A stretch of DNA of 64,000 nucleotides from RGIG3701 sp030530205 (GTDB taxonomy: Bacteria; Planctomycetota; Planctomycetia; Pirellulales; Thermoguttaceae), in assembly GCA_030530205.1 (NCBI GenBank), contig JAUMVK010000013.1:1-64000 (forward strand), written 5' to 3'. Within the stretch, counting starts at the first letter, position 1, and each line of letters starts with the position of its first letter. The position numbers and the translations under genes were made by a program. Positions 34,649 through 43,341 of the stretch are shown here, piece by piece. Under the pieces are notes generated by a model. It saw nothing but the letters and a program-made list of their open reading frames with translations, was not told the DNA's origin and ran no database searches.

Positions 34649-35338
34649 TTAATCCTTTACTTCATCCACGATCGTCCCGGTGATCAGGATTTTCTTGTCC
34701 TTGAATGTGAGCGTGTTCACTTGAATGATGTGCTTTTCAAACGCCAGGTCACCTTTACGCAGCGGCATACGAAGGACCATTTTCCCGTCCCGGTCCAAAA
34801 CCTCAACGGGAAGCGAGGCGGAAGCCGCGCCACGCTGGATGATTTTCCGGAAAAGTTTTCCCGGCATTTTGATGGAACCGGCGGAAACGCTCAAAAGTTC
34901 CACATCTATAACATTGGGCTCACTGATTACCGGCACACATTCCAGAGAAACCACCCCTTTATATTCCGGTGTATCGACCGTCACGCCGGCCTGGATCCGG
35001 TCGGAAAGGATCACGCAGCGCGGATTTTTCAGCTGGTGCGGGATCATCCCCGGTCGTTTCTCGCCGATCGCGATCGCGAGCCAGTGGTTCAGTTCATCCT
35101 GCGAAAATTCCAGAAGCCAGATCCTTCCGAGTTTCATCCTGTGGCGGAGTAACTGGACTTTCTGCTCCATCGCCTGACTGTCTTTTTCAGCGTCCTGGCG
35201 TGACTCTTCCGAGATTTCAAGCTCTTTGTAAAATTCCGGGACCTGCTTGGCCGCGTGCCAGAACCAGAGTCCCAGACCGCCAATGAGGAGGACGAGGAAA
35301 AGCAAAACGTAAAGGAGGCAGCAAAAAAACTTTTTCAT
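34649..35338 (-). CDS. Membrane-anchored hypothetical protein
   Basis: 229 residues with one N-terminal membrane segment (about 5-28) and a short coiled coil (about 40-70). A soluble beta-rich domain follows (SQDELNHWLAIAIGE, then the VELLSVSAGSIKMPGKLF region). The layout recalls LptA/YpmS-like anchored domains, but no family can be named. It converges on the transglutaminase gene with a 22-base gap. Confidence 0.6.
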   Translation of the reverse strand: MKKFFCCLLYVLLFLVLLIGGLGLWFWHAAKQVPEFYKELEISEESRQDAEKDSQAMEQKVQLLRHRMKLGRIWLLEFSQDELNHWLAIAIGEKRPGMIPHQLKNPRCVILSDRIQAGVTVDTPEYKGVVSLECVPVISEPNVIDVELLSVSAGSIKMPGKLFRKIIQRGAASASLPVEVLDRDGKMVLRMPLRKGDLAFEKHIIQVNTLTFKDKKILITGTIVDEVKD

Positions 35339-35347
35339 TCTCTGTTC

Positions 35348-35385
35348 CCCATTATTCGTTATTCGTTCTTCATTATTCGTTACTT
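35348..35385. repeat. R5-type repeat (ATTATTCGTTATTCGTT)
   Basis: Direct units of ATTATTCGTT/ATTCGTTCTT lie between two minus-strand genes and run into the stop codon of the HzsA-related gene. The fuller inverted copy is at 61177-61302. Confidence 0.6.
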
Positions 35386-38300
35386 AACGGGTTTGTACCA
35401 CTGCGCCTCGAAGTACTTCCGGTCCAGTTCGTATGGGTCGTACGACGCGTTGGGATCAGCGTCGATGGGGAGCAGGCCGTAACGGATCATTTCCCGCAAG
35501 TAGGCCCAGCGAGGAACGAATCTCTGCGGGCAGTCGCGCCCATTGTTCGGGCTGGGGGTGATCATGCTGAATCGATTGTCCTCCTCGAGGATGTAGCGGC
35601 GGCCGCGTTCGATGCAGGCCAGGATCGTTTTGTAGTCCGGGTCGTTTGTGTCGGCGAAAATGACTTTTCCCGATTTCGCCTCGCACGTTCCCAGCCCGCC
35701 GGCGGATTTCGAGAGCGGACCGCGCACGGCTTTGGACTGTTCCGGGTACGAAAGATCAAAAATCACGTGGCGGTTGAACTTTCCATTATCCTCCGTGAGC
35801 GTGTGCGCGACGAAGAGGTTCTGCTGGTGCGGCGGGAAATGGTCCACTTTGTAGTCCGTGTACAGATTGTACCGGCCGATCTCGCGGTCCTTCTCGGTCG
35901 GGCAGTGGCACGGGTCGCAGCGGCGCGTGATCACTTCTTCCATCGCGGCGGTTTCCGGCCAGTCTTTGTCGTTCCGGACGTTCCGGTTCTGCATGTAGTA
36001 GCCCAGACCGCCCGAGGCGTTGGCGGCGTACGTCCCGGCGTAGTTTGCGCCTGCGTCGAGCCAGCACCGGATGATCTTCTGCTCGTCTTCCGGCATATTA
36101 ACGCCCTCGTGGTGGTTTTCAATGAGGCGGAGCAGTTCGCTGTTTCCTGTTCCGATCTCGTACGGGTCGAAATTGCTCATCGGCCGGTTTCGATTGTCGC
36201 CGAACATTTTGCGCCACGACATTTGCATGTAGCTGAACGTGTAAAGCGGGTTCCAGTGCCCGGAGCAGTTGAAACCGCCCTCTTCGCGGTCGGGATTGTG
36301 GCACTCGACGCAGTGTTTGTCGAGGATCGGCTGAATGTCCCGCGGGAAGCTGAAAATGTCCGGCACGCCCGCGACTTTTTCGGGGTTCACCGGCGGGTTG
36401 CGCAGGATCTGGGAAATGCGTTCACGCTCGTCTGCGCCGGGGGTTTCGGTACGTTCCTCGTGGCAGCCGATGCAGACCGTGTTTTCGCCCGGCATCACCG
36501 AGGTGAACGAGTGCATTCGTTTCACGCAGTGGCCCTTTTCGTCCAGTGCGACGAACAGGAACGGGCGGCACGCGGGGAGGTTGAAGTACGCCCGGCCGTC
36601 TTCCGTCACGGGGACGCGCCCGTACAGACGCTCGATCGTGAAGGTCCCGAACGTGGAGATCTGCTCCATCCCGCCCGAGTAGTGGATCGGCTTCGGAAGC
36701 GTCTCGTAAATCAGGAGTTCCTTGACCGTTCCGGGCTTCAGGTCCTTCATTTTGCGGCCTTTGTAAAGGTTGACGAGCGCCAGCGTGCCGTACTCCAGCG
36801 ATGGGTTCGTCTGGTCGGCGATCAGTTCCTCCCGCTGGCGTTTCATGATCGGCCGCGGCTCGGAGATCCAGTACTTCGCCTCCGCGAGTTCCTTGGGAAG
36901 CTCGTAAATGACCTCTTCCTGACCTTTTCCGTTCAGGAGGATCAGCTTGTTTTCCGTGGCGGTTAGGAATTTATCCTCGCTAAACGCCCACGGGTCACAG
37001 TGGTTCACGTGCTTCGAGATCCGGACGGCGCTTTCGTCCGCGTCCGGCCCTTTGCGCGGGTCCACGATCGTGACCGGGCCGTAATGTTCCGGCCGGCCGT
37101 GTCCCGGCGAGAAGACGCACACGATCTTGCTCGAGTTGGGGATCGGTTTCGGCGCCAGCATACAAATGTACGGCTTCTGGTTTCCGTAAAAGACCATCTG
37201 GCGCGTGCCGTCCGGGTTCATCGTCCAAAGGTGGTGGTACGTGACCTGCTCGCGGTCCACGTACTCCCAGCGCATGTAAATGACCTGGCCGTTCGGGAGC
37301 ATCCACGGCGTATTGTCCTGCTCGACGTTGCACGAAAGCTGGCGGATGTTCTTCCCGTCCCCGTCGCATTTGTAGATCGTGCCGACCTGGGTCAGCCAGC
37401 AGTTCACCCACCGCTGGGCGCGGGTCGAGCAGAAAATGATGCTCCCGTCGGGGCAGTACGTCGGCTCGTAGTCGTCCCAGCCCGGAGGCGCAAAGTCGCG
37501 GTGCTCGTTCAGAGGTGCGGCGCTGGTACGGTGCTCGTCGGTTTCCAGCGGCGTGACCCCTTCGGGGAGTTTCAGCGGCGCGTCCTCACCCACGCCGGTG
37601 ATCTGTTTCAGGCCGGTCCCGTCGAGGTTCATTTCGTAGAGACTGTAGTGCTTCTTCCCGCTCGGCAGGTACGCGAAAATGAACTTTTTGCAGTCGTAAT
37701 GGATCTGCATGTCGCGGATGTTCCCGCCTTTGTCTTCGAAGATCTTGCGGCATTCTTTCGTCTTCACGTTGTAAATGTAGATCGCGCCTCCGGAGTTCAT
37801 CGGGAAGGGGAGGCGGCACACATTATCGCCGTAGTACCCGAACGAGGCGTACCAGTGCTCCATCGCGGGTTTACGCGTGCAGAAAAGGATCTCCTCCGGC
37901 ATTCCCGCCTCGAGGAACGAGTCGAGCATGGAGGGCTGCGGCGGCGCGGGGAGTTCCTCGGCCTTTTCGCGCACGCAGAGGTAGTCGTAGAAGAAGAAGG
38001 AGCCTTTGTCGAGCGTGATTTTCAGCGTGTTCCTGCCCTTTCGGATCGCGCCGGCGGGAATTTCGACCACGAACGGAACGCTCGACCCGGAGGCGGTGAA
38101 CGACTGCCACGGGCCCTGGACCATTCCGGGATTCGGGACCTTTTTGACGGGCGATCCCACCCCGTTCGTTTCGACGTGCATTTCGGAGCCGAGGTTGGAA
38201 ATCCCGTGGCAGACGCCGATGACGAGGAACATTTTCCCCTGGTCGGCCGGGGAGTCAAACTCGATCTCGGAGGTGAAACGGCGGAAACCCGCTTTCGCCT

Positions 38301-38604
38301 CGGCCGTGCCCCAGTGCCACGGGGACCAGTCCGCCGCGGTGTTTTTCCCGACCACGTACTTCAAAAACGGGACCGGCTGCGATTTGTCCGGGACTTTGGC
38401 GGCAAAATCCGCCCACTCCGGCAGAAACTTGAACTCGGCCGGGGAGAAATCCTTCTCGCCGATGGCAAACAGAACGTCCGGCGGAAGGGCCGCGGCAGCG
38501 TCGTCGGAGAAAACCGGCTGGGGGCGCAAAACCGTCATGAAAACGGCCAGCGCGAGAAAAAATCCAGTCCTCAGAAGCATCGAAAACGGGGTGGGGTGAA
38601 GCAT
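35380..38604 (-). CDS. Secreted c-type haem protein related to hydrazine synthase alpha (HzsA-related), with PD40-like propeller
   Basis: 1074 residues. ATG 38604 has AAGGAG seven bases upstream; a signal peptide ends near residue 33 (VFS). Residues about 230-560 look like a TolB/PD40 beta-propeller (YEMNLDGTGLKQITG, PTYCPDGSIIFCSTR and LWTMNPDGTRQMVFYGN as repeated blades). Three CxxCH haem motifs follow: CIGCH (about 711), CVECH (about 766) and CDPCH (about 898). Planctomycetes carry many such proteins; HzsA itself belongs to anammox bacteria, and nothing else here suggests anammox. A periplasmic redox or carbohydrate-linked role is possible. The promoter region is elaborate (38626-38799). 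Confidence 0.75.
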   Translation of the reverse strand: MLHPTPFSMLLRTGFFLALAVFMTVLRPQPVFSDDAAAALPPDVLFAIGEKDFSPAEFKFLPEWADFAAKVPDKSQPVPFLKYVVGKNTAADWSPWHWGTAEAKAGFRRFTSEIEFDSPADQGKMFLVIGVCHGISNLGSEMHVETNGVGSPVKKVPNPGMVQGPWQSFTASGSSVPFVVEIPAGAIRKGRNTLKITLDKGSFFFYDYLCVREKAEELPAPPQPSMLDSFLEAGMPEEILFCTRKPAMEHWYASFGYYGDNVCRLPFPMNSGGAIYIYNVKTKECRKIFEDKGGNIRDMQIHYDCKKFIFAYLPSGKKHYSLYEMNLDGTGLKQITGVGEDAPLKLPEGVTPLETDEHRTSAAPLNEHRDFAPPGWDDYEPTYCPDGSIIFCSTRAQRWVNCWLTQVGTIYKCDGDGKNIRQLSCNVEQDNTPWMLPNGQVIYMRWEYVDREQVTYHHLWTMNPDGTRQMVFYGNQKPYICMLAPKPIPNSSKIVCVFSPGHGRPEHYGPVTIVDPRKGPDADESAVRISKHVNHCDPWAFSEDKFLTATENKLILLNGKGQEEVIYELPKELAEAKYWISEPRPIMKRQREELIADQTNPSLEYGTLALVNLYKGRKMKDLKPGTVKELLIYETLPKPIHYSGGMEQISTFGTFTIERLYGRVPVTEDGRAYFNLPACRPFLFVALDEKGHCVKRMHSFTSVMPGENTVCIGCHEERTETPGADERERISQILRNPPVNPEKVAGVPDIFSFPRDIQPILDKHCVECHNPDREEGGFNCSGHWNPLYTFSYMQMSWRKMFGDNRNRPMSNFDPYEIGTGNSELLRLIENHHEGVNMPEDEQKIIRCWLDAGANYAGTYAANASGGLGYYMQNRNVRNDKDWPETAAMEEVITRRCDPCHCPTEKDREIGRYNLYTDYKVDHFPPHQQNLFVAHTLTEDNGKFNRHVIFDLSYPEQSKAVRGPLSKSAGGLGTCEAKSGKVIFADTNDPDYKTILACIERGRRYILEEDNRFSMITPSPNNGRDCPQRFVPRWAYLREMIRYGLLPIDADPNASYDPYELDRKYFEAQWYKPVK

Positions 38605-38625
38605 AAAAAAACTCCTTTGATTTTA

Positions 38626-38645
38626 ATGGTTAAGCGATTAACCAT
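38626..38645. promoter_or_regulatory. Operator-like palindrome at the HzsA-related transcription start
   Basis: ATGGTTAA-GCGA-TTAACCAT is a perfect 8+8 palindrome touching the -10 box, so it covers the predicted +1 position. A repressor bound here would block the promoter. Confidence 0.55.
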
Positions 38646-38674
38646 AGTATAGCACATTTCGGGAGGGGTTTCAA
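38646..38674 (-). promoter_or_regulatory. Promoter of the HzsA-related gene
   Basis: Minus strand: -35 TTGAAA (38669-38674), 17-base spacer, -10 TATACT (38646-38651), about 42 bases before the ATG. Confidence 0.75.
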
Positions 38675-38691
38675 GCGGGGCCGGTTTTTTT

Positions 38692-38799
38692 TCTGGGAGT
38701 TTTTCCGGGAGAGGCTGGGAGTTTGCTGGGAATTTTGTTGGAATTTTCTTGGAATTATCTGGGAATTATCTGGGATGTTCTTGGAGTTTCTGGGAGGGG
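38692..38799. repeat. Tandem array of about ten 10-12-bp units upstream of the promoter
   Basis: Units such as TTGGAATTATC, TGGGAATTATC and CTGGGAGTTTG follow one another with a period of about 11 bases. The array ends 18 bases upstream of the -35 box of the HzsA-related gene and begins right after the cbiO stop codon. Confidence 0.75.
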
Positions 38800-38802
38800 A
38801 TT

Positions 38803-39507
38803 CTACGCCAGGCCGCACTCCATCAGGAGCGTTTCGTCCTTCAGAAGCTCCTCCGTGAGGCCGGAGGCGTGGATCCTGCCGTCCTTCAGGATCAGGCAGA
38901 ACGGGCAGACGCGCGCCGCAAAAAGAAGGTCGTGCGTCGCCACCAGTTTCATCATTTCGAGCGAGTTCAAATACTCCGCCAGCTCGCGGCAGCCGCGCGG
39001 GTCCAGCATGCTCGTCGGCTCGTCCAGAAGCACCGCCTCGGGGTGCATCGCCAGCACGCCGGCCAGCGCCGCCCGACGTTTTTCCCCGCCGGAGAGGGTG
39101 GAAACGCTCCGCTCGGCAAGCGGTACGATCCCCATTTTTCCCAGCGCCTCATCAACGCGGTGTTTCACTTCCTCGGAGTCGAGTTCCATGTGCGTCGGCC
39201 CAAAGGAAACGTCCTCCCGGACGGTCTGTGAAAAGAGCTGATCGTCGGAGTTCTGAAAAACCAGCCCGACCCGGCGGCGGATCTGGGTGAGGTGGCCTTT
39301 TCCGACCGGCATTTCATCGACGAGGATTTGCCCGGAGGTGAGGGGACGCAAGCCGAGCACGGCCTCCAGAAGCGTGGACTTCCCGGCCCCATTCGCACCG
39401 AGAATGGCCGCGGAGGGCGTTTTTTCCGAGTCAAACGTCCAGGAAACGTCCTCAAGCGCGGACACGCCGCCGCGGGAAATCGTCACGTTACGAAATTCGA
39501 TGATCAT
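38803..39507 (-). CDS. cbiO: Cobalt/nickel ECF transporter ATPase CbiO
   Basis: 234 residues, a complete ABC ATPase: Walker A GANGAGKST (about 35), Q-loop VFQNSDDQLF, signature LSGGEKRRAALAG (about 140), Walker B AVLLDEPTS and the H-loop THD. LVFQNSDDQLF is characteristic of CbiO/EcfA proteins. It supplies energy to the metal importer whose membrane parts CbiQ and CbiM are encoded about 3 kb upstream. The Sel1-repeat gene lies between, so cbiO may be read from the Sel1 promoter rather than from the cbiM promoter. Confidence 0.92.
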   Translation of the reverse strand: MIIEFRNVTISRGGVSALEDVSWTFDSEKTPSAAILGANGAGKSTLLEAVLGLRPLTSGQILVDEMPVGKGHLTQIRRRVGLVFQNSDDQLFSQTVREDVSFGPTHMELDSEEVKHRVDEALGKMGIVPLAERSVSTLSGGEKRRAALAGVLAMHPEAVLLDEPTSMLDPRGCRELAEYLNSLEMMKLVATHDLLFAARVCPFCLILKDGRIHASGLTEELLKDETLLMECGLA

Positions 39508-39626
39508 GGGAAGTGAATAAAGGGCCGAAATGAATAATACTACAATGGTCCAGGCGTGTTTGTCAACCCCAAAAGGATTTGGTGGAAAAAGGATAAAAGC
39601 CTGTTCCCACCTTTAAGATTTCAGGT

Positions 39627-42083
39627 TTAATAAGATACTCCCATTTGGCGTAATCTTTCTTTTGCCTTTTCATTTCCTTTTCGTGCCGCGACACGATACC
39701 ATAAAATAGCATCAGTATTATTTTTTAACAGCTCATAACAAATACCCAAGTACAATGAGGCAGCGGGATGCCCATTATCGTGTGCTTGTCTGAAATAGTA
39801 AATAGCGGAATTGTAGTTTTGCGTGACCCCATTGCCGGTAAAATAATTCATCCCCGTCTGGAAATAGTCAATATCTCCAGAAGAACCACCGGATTGAGAA
39901 CCACCCGACGAGTATGTTGATTGGTAACTGTTGGAAGATGGATTATCCTGAAGAAACTTTTTAGCGAGTTCCTCACCTTTATCTGCTGCTTTGCGTATCC
40001 AGGCAATTCCTTCGTTGTAGCTTTTAGGAACCCCTTTACCTCCAATATACTTTAAACCTAATAAGTACATTGCAGGAGCGTCATCTCCTTGGGCAGCTTT
40101 TAGCAGATAGTCTTTTGACTTGGAAAAATCAATTTCAGTTCCAAATCCAAATTCGTAACACAGCGCTAACAATCGAAGAGAATAAGGAGCAAGGCTTTCT
40201 TCAGGAATTTCCAAGAATAAGTCTAATGATTTTTGGTAGTCTTTTTCAATATAGTAACACCTTGCCAAACCTTGTTTTCCTGTTAAATCAGGGTTTGGTT
40301 CTTTAGAGGCAAGTTCATAGTATTCGATTGCTTTTTTAAGGTCTTTCTCAATATCCCTTCCCATTTCATATGTGAGACCTAAAAGGGCGTAAGCATGTTT
40401 ATATTCCTGACTTGCGGATTTTTTAAGTAAATCCAAACCTTTGGCAGTATTCTTTTCGACTCCGATGCCCAAAAGATAACATCTGCCTAATTCGCATTGT
40501 GCTGCTTCATCATCTTTGTCTACACCTTTTTGATACCATTTAACGGCCTCAGTATAATTGTCTTCGTTTTCATAGACAGCACCCAGAAGAGCTACTACTG
40601 GTGCACCCAACTCAATCGCTTTTAACAGCCATTTTTTGGCATCAGAATAATTTTGATCCAAAAAAGAATGAAATCCTAGTTTGGCACAAGCTTTAGGAAA
40701 ATCATTTTCCGCAGATTTCAGGAGCCACTTGTTACTTTCCGCTTCATTTTCTTCGACACCTGTTCCGCGAGAATAACAACGTGACAATTCAAACTGCATT
40801 TCCGCATCACCGGCTTCCGCGAGTTTCTTAATCTCCGTGAACCTTTGATTTTCATCTTCCAGTAAATTCCAGCCCAAGTATTTCCCATCGAACAGGCCGT
40901 CTTTAGCCCACGTTTCCAAAGTTTCTCTGAACGGGATGAGCGTGGTGAGGGGCTGGGAGTGACGAGCTTCAAGGAATTCACGAGAGACCAGAATAATGTC
41001 AAAAACCCGATCTTTGCGAGGCTTAATTTTCGTCAAGTCTGTTACAGGCTTGCCGTTCCACCCAAAAAGTACAAATGCCGAAGCTTTTTTTTTCGGCTTT
41101 ATCGGGATACCTGCGACCGAGAAGAGTACTCCGTCCTTGAACTCGAGAAAATCATCCTCTTCGAACTCATCATTGAGCACTTCCAGCGCTTCAAGCAACG
41201 TGTATTTGCTCTTTTTATAGCATTTGAATTCCCACTTTCGGCTGGCCTGGTCGGCAATCAGATAAACCGTAAAATGCGGGATGGATTGGAACGACTGTGT
41301 AAATGCGTCATCATATTCTTCACCAGTATTTTTGCCGGTGATTTGAATCTGACTGTCCAGAATCCGAATATCAGGCGCGGAATTCAGAAGTGCGGTTTTT
41401 CCGGAATTGTCCAGAGGCAGCACAAACTGACACGGGTACTTGCGCCCTGTCGCGGGAATACGGAAAGAGGGATTGACTGGAATTGCATCACCGAGGTGTT
41501 CATTATTACAGTAAATGGGAATCGTGTTAGAGGATTCTCTACTAAATTTGAGGGTTTCTTCCGAACGATTGACGAAATTCACCGTAAAGATTAGCTGGCG
41601 GTTGAATTTGGTTGTTACCCCTGCCGCGACTTCAGTCGCGGAAGTCGTTCGCAGCGAATTGTTCTGCTCGGTTTTAACCCATTCTTTTGTGTTTGAGGTT
41701 TCATCTAAATTCTCATTTTTAAAACCTAGTCCGGCATTCATACTATAGGTACTAGAGAGACCAAAGGAGGCTAAAAATGACTCTCCGAAACCTATGCCAG
41801 TATGTAATTTTGATTCAACTGAACCATTCCAATGGTCGGAATCGGATTCTCTGGAAAGTTGAGAGTTCGCATTTTTGGTGGTCTTGCCTGTTCCTGCTGT
41901 CCGTTCATTGACGGCTTTGGAACGCCATTCATAACTTTCCGTCTGCGATTCTTCGACATTCCAGACAATTTGGATGGAGTCGATACTCCAAGTGAGCGGT
42001 CGGTCTATCAGCTCCGGCTCTTGTGCCGAAGCAAAACCAGCCGTGAGACAAAAAACACAAAGGGCGGTGAAAAAACGTTTCAT
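39627..42083 (-). CDS. Secreted Sel1-repeat protein
   Basis: 818 residues with a signal peptide (cleavage about 20, ASA). Residues about 25-420 form a beta-rich domain without a recognised family. Residues about 425-818 contain eight to ten Sel1-like helical repeats, for example AEMQFELSRCYSRGTGVEENEAE in part and APAMYLLGLKYIGGKGVPKS. Sel1 repeats bind other proteins. The gene is visibly more A/T-rich than its neighbours, has its own promoter, and sits with a repeat cluster inside what should be a cbiM-cbiQ-cbiO operon, which suggests later insertion. Confidence 0.85.
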   Translation of the reverse strand: MKRFFTALCVFCLTAGFASAQEPELIDRPLTWSIDSIQIVWNVEESQTESYEWRSKAVNERTAGTGKTTKNANSQLSRESDSDHWNGSVESKLHTGIGFGESFLASFGLSSTYSMNAGLGFKNENLDETSNTKEWVKTEQNNSLRTTSATEVAAGVTTKFNRQLIFTVNFVNRSEETLKFSRESSNTIPIYCNNEHLGDAIPVNPSFRIPATGRKYPCQFVLPLDNSGKTALLNSAPDIRILDSQIQITGKNTGEEYDDAFTQSFQSIPHFTVYLIADQASRKWEFKCYKKSKYTLLEALEVLNDEFEEDDFLEFKDGVLFSVAGIPIKPKKKASAFVLFGWNGKPVTDLTKIKPRKDRVFDIILVSREFLEARHSQPLTTLIPFRETLETWAKDGLFDGKYLGWNLLEDENQRFTEIKKLAEAGDAEMQFELSRCYSRGTGVEENEAESNKWLLKSAENDFPKACAKLGFHSFLDQNYSDAKKWLLKAIELGAPVVALLGAVYENEDNYTEAVKWYQKGVDKDDEAAQCELGRCYLLGIGVEKNTAKGLDLLKKSASQEYKHAYALLGLTYEMGRDIEKDLKKAIEYYELASKEPNPDLTGKQGLARCYYIEKDYQKSLDLFLEIPEESLAPYSLRLLALCYEFGFGTEIDFSKSKDYLLKAAQGDDAPAMYLLGLKYIGGKGVPKSYNEGIAWIRKAADKGEELAKKFLQDNPSSNSYQSTYSSGGSQSGGSSGDIDYFQTGMNYFTGNGVTQNYNSAIYYFRQAHDNGHPAASLYLGICYELLKNNTDAILWYRVAARKGNEKAKERLRQMGVSY

Positions 42084-42127
42084 GACAGGAACTCCGATAC
42101 AAATGATAGAGTAAGGACTTTTTATTA

Positions 42128-42155
42128 ATTGTAAAACATTTCAACCCAAAATCAA
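42128..42155 (-). promoter_or_regulatory. Promoter of the Sel1-repeat gene
   Basis: Minus strand: -35 TTGATT (42150-42155), 16-base spacer, -10 TACAAT (42128-42133). GGAG lies eight bases before the ATG. Confidence 0.65.
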
Positions 42156-42249
42156 GGGGGTGGGGAAATTTTTCCCCATTAATAGAACGAAGATGTGTTA
42201 TTTTTTAAAGAAATTTTTTGAAAATCAAATCCCAAAAATCAGGAGGGCG

Positions 42250-42545
42250 AAAAAGGCCCCGCGGATTAGGCGGATCGAGGCGGATTTAAAGGAGTTCTAA
42301 AAATCACCCATTCCAAACACCAAACCAGTTGCACTTCAAACCTTTTATTTAAACACGGATTTGCACGGATTTAATGGATTAAAAGGATTTCATTTTAATG
42401 GATTGGGACTCACAAAAAAACACTCGGAAATTCCTTTAAATAATCCGTGGAAATCTTTTTAATCCGTGAAAATCCGTGTTTAAATTGAAGTTTGAACCAG
42501 GCAGCGCTCACACTTGGGAAAAGGGCTTGAGCTTTAAGGCCCCAT
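42250..42545. repeat. Composite repeat containing R3 copy 3
   Basis: The core R3 element spans 42348-42484. The flanks (ACCAAACCAGTTGCACTTCA before, TTTGAACCAGGCAGCGCTCA after) match the flanks of the R3 copy in the MITE-like element at 50283-50659. GGCCCCGCGGATTAGGCGGA at 42256 matches that element's terminal arm, but the matching right arm is missing here, so this looks like a truncated relative. It fills the gap between cbiQ and the Sel1 gene. Confidence 0.75.
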
Positions 42546-42562
42546 TTCCTTTTAAGCCGTTT

Positions 42563-43294
42563 TTATAAAAACCACCTCACGGCGCCAAAGGCCAAAAGGA
42601 GGACGAAAACCACTAGCCACTCGCGTTTCCGTGTCCGCCGGACCTCGGAAATGACCGTTCGGGCCGAGAAAAGCCGGCACTGCATCGCGGCGTAAACCCC
42701 GTTCCCGCGGCGGACCGTCCGGATGAAAAGCTGACCCGCCAGCTGGCCCCAGTCGCGCACGGGGATCATGCGGCACTCGGGATTTCGGAGGTGGTACGCG
42801 TTCGTGATGTGCAGCGCCTCCTCCATCGCGAGGATCAGGTACCGAAACATGAGCTGGATCTGAAGAATGAGCAGGCACGGAACGTGCAGGACGGCCAGTG
42901 CGCCGGTGATCCCGCTCATGGACGTGGTGAGCGTCAGAAGGAGGACCGCGCCGACCGTCCCGAAGGTTTTAGCCGTCAAAACGCCGAGGGAAATCGCGGC
43001 GCCGGTGGGCGAGTCGAAAAAAAAGTTGGCGGCCCCGGCAAAAAGGACGAACGGAAGCGCGACGCACGCCCGCTTGAGGATGAACCAGGGGGAAAGCCCT
43101 CCCAAAACCGCCAGAACGTACGGAACCAGCGCGAGGATGAACGTCCCGAGCCAGTCGTAACGTTCAAAAGAAACGATCAGGACGAGAAACCCGACCAGAA
43201 GCACGACTTTCGGAATGGGCGCGAAGTGGCGGAACGGGCCGCGTTCCTCTTCGTTCAGCGCCTGGAGCGTCGAAATGCATTGGTCGAGTTTCAT
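42563..43294 (-). CDS. cbiQ: Cobalt/nickel ECF transporter membrane protein CbiQ
   Basis: 243 residues with five or six membrane spans. The EcfT-type coupling region near the C-terminal third includes a basic motif typical of CbiQ (AMQCRLFSARTVISEVRRTRKRE). It forms the scaffold of the importer together with CbiM and the ATPase CbiO. It begins 47 bases downstream of cbiM and is clearly co-transcribed with it. Confidence 0.88.
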   Translation of the reverse strand: MKLDQCISTLQALNEEERGPFRHFAPIPKVVLLVGFLVLIVSFERYDWLGTFILALVPYVLAVLGGLSPWFILKRACVALPFVLFAGAANFFFDSPTGAAISLGVLTAKTFGTVGAVLLLTLTTSMSGITGALAVLHVPCLLILQIQLMFRYLILAMEEALHITNAYHLRNPECRMIPVRDWGQLAGQLFIRTVRRGNGVYAAMQCRLFSARTVISEVRRTRKREWLVVFVLLLAFGAVRWFL

Positions 43295-43341
43295 AAAATC
43301 TTCCGGTCACTGAAAAGGAAAACCCTCAAAAAACGGGAGGC

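Noticed and set aside
37000..38652. 550-codon open frame on the plus strand
   Set aside because: Antisense to the HzsA-related gene, with Arg/Val/His-rich shadow composition and no recognisable domain.
38692..38799. CRISPR array
   Set aside because: Units are only 10-12 bp, head to tail without spacers, and no cas gene is nearby.
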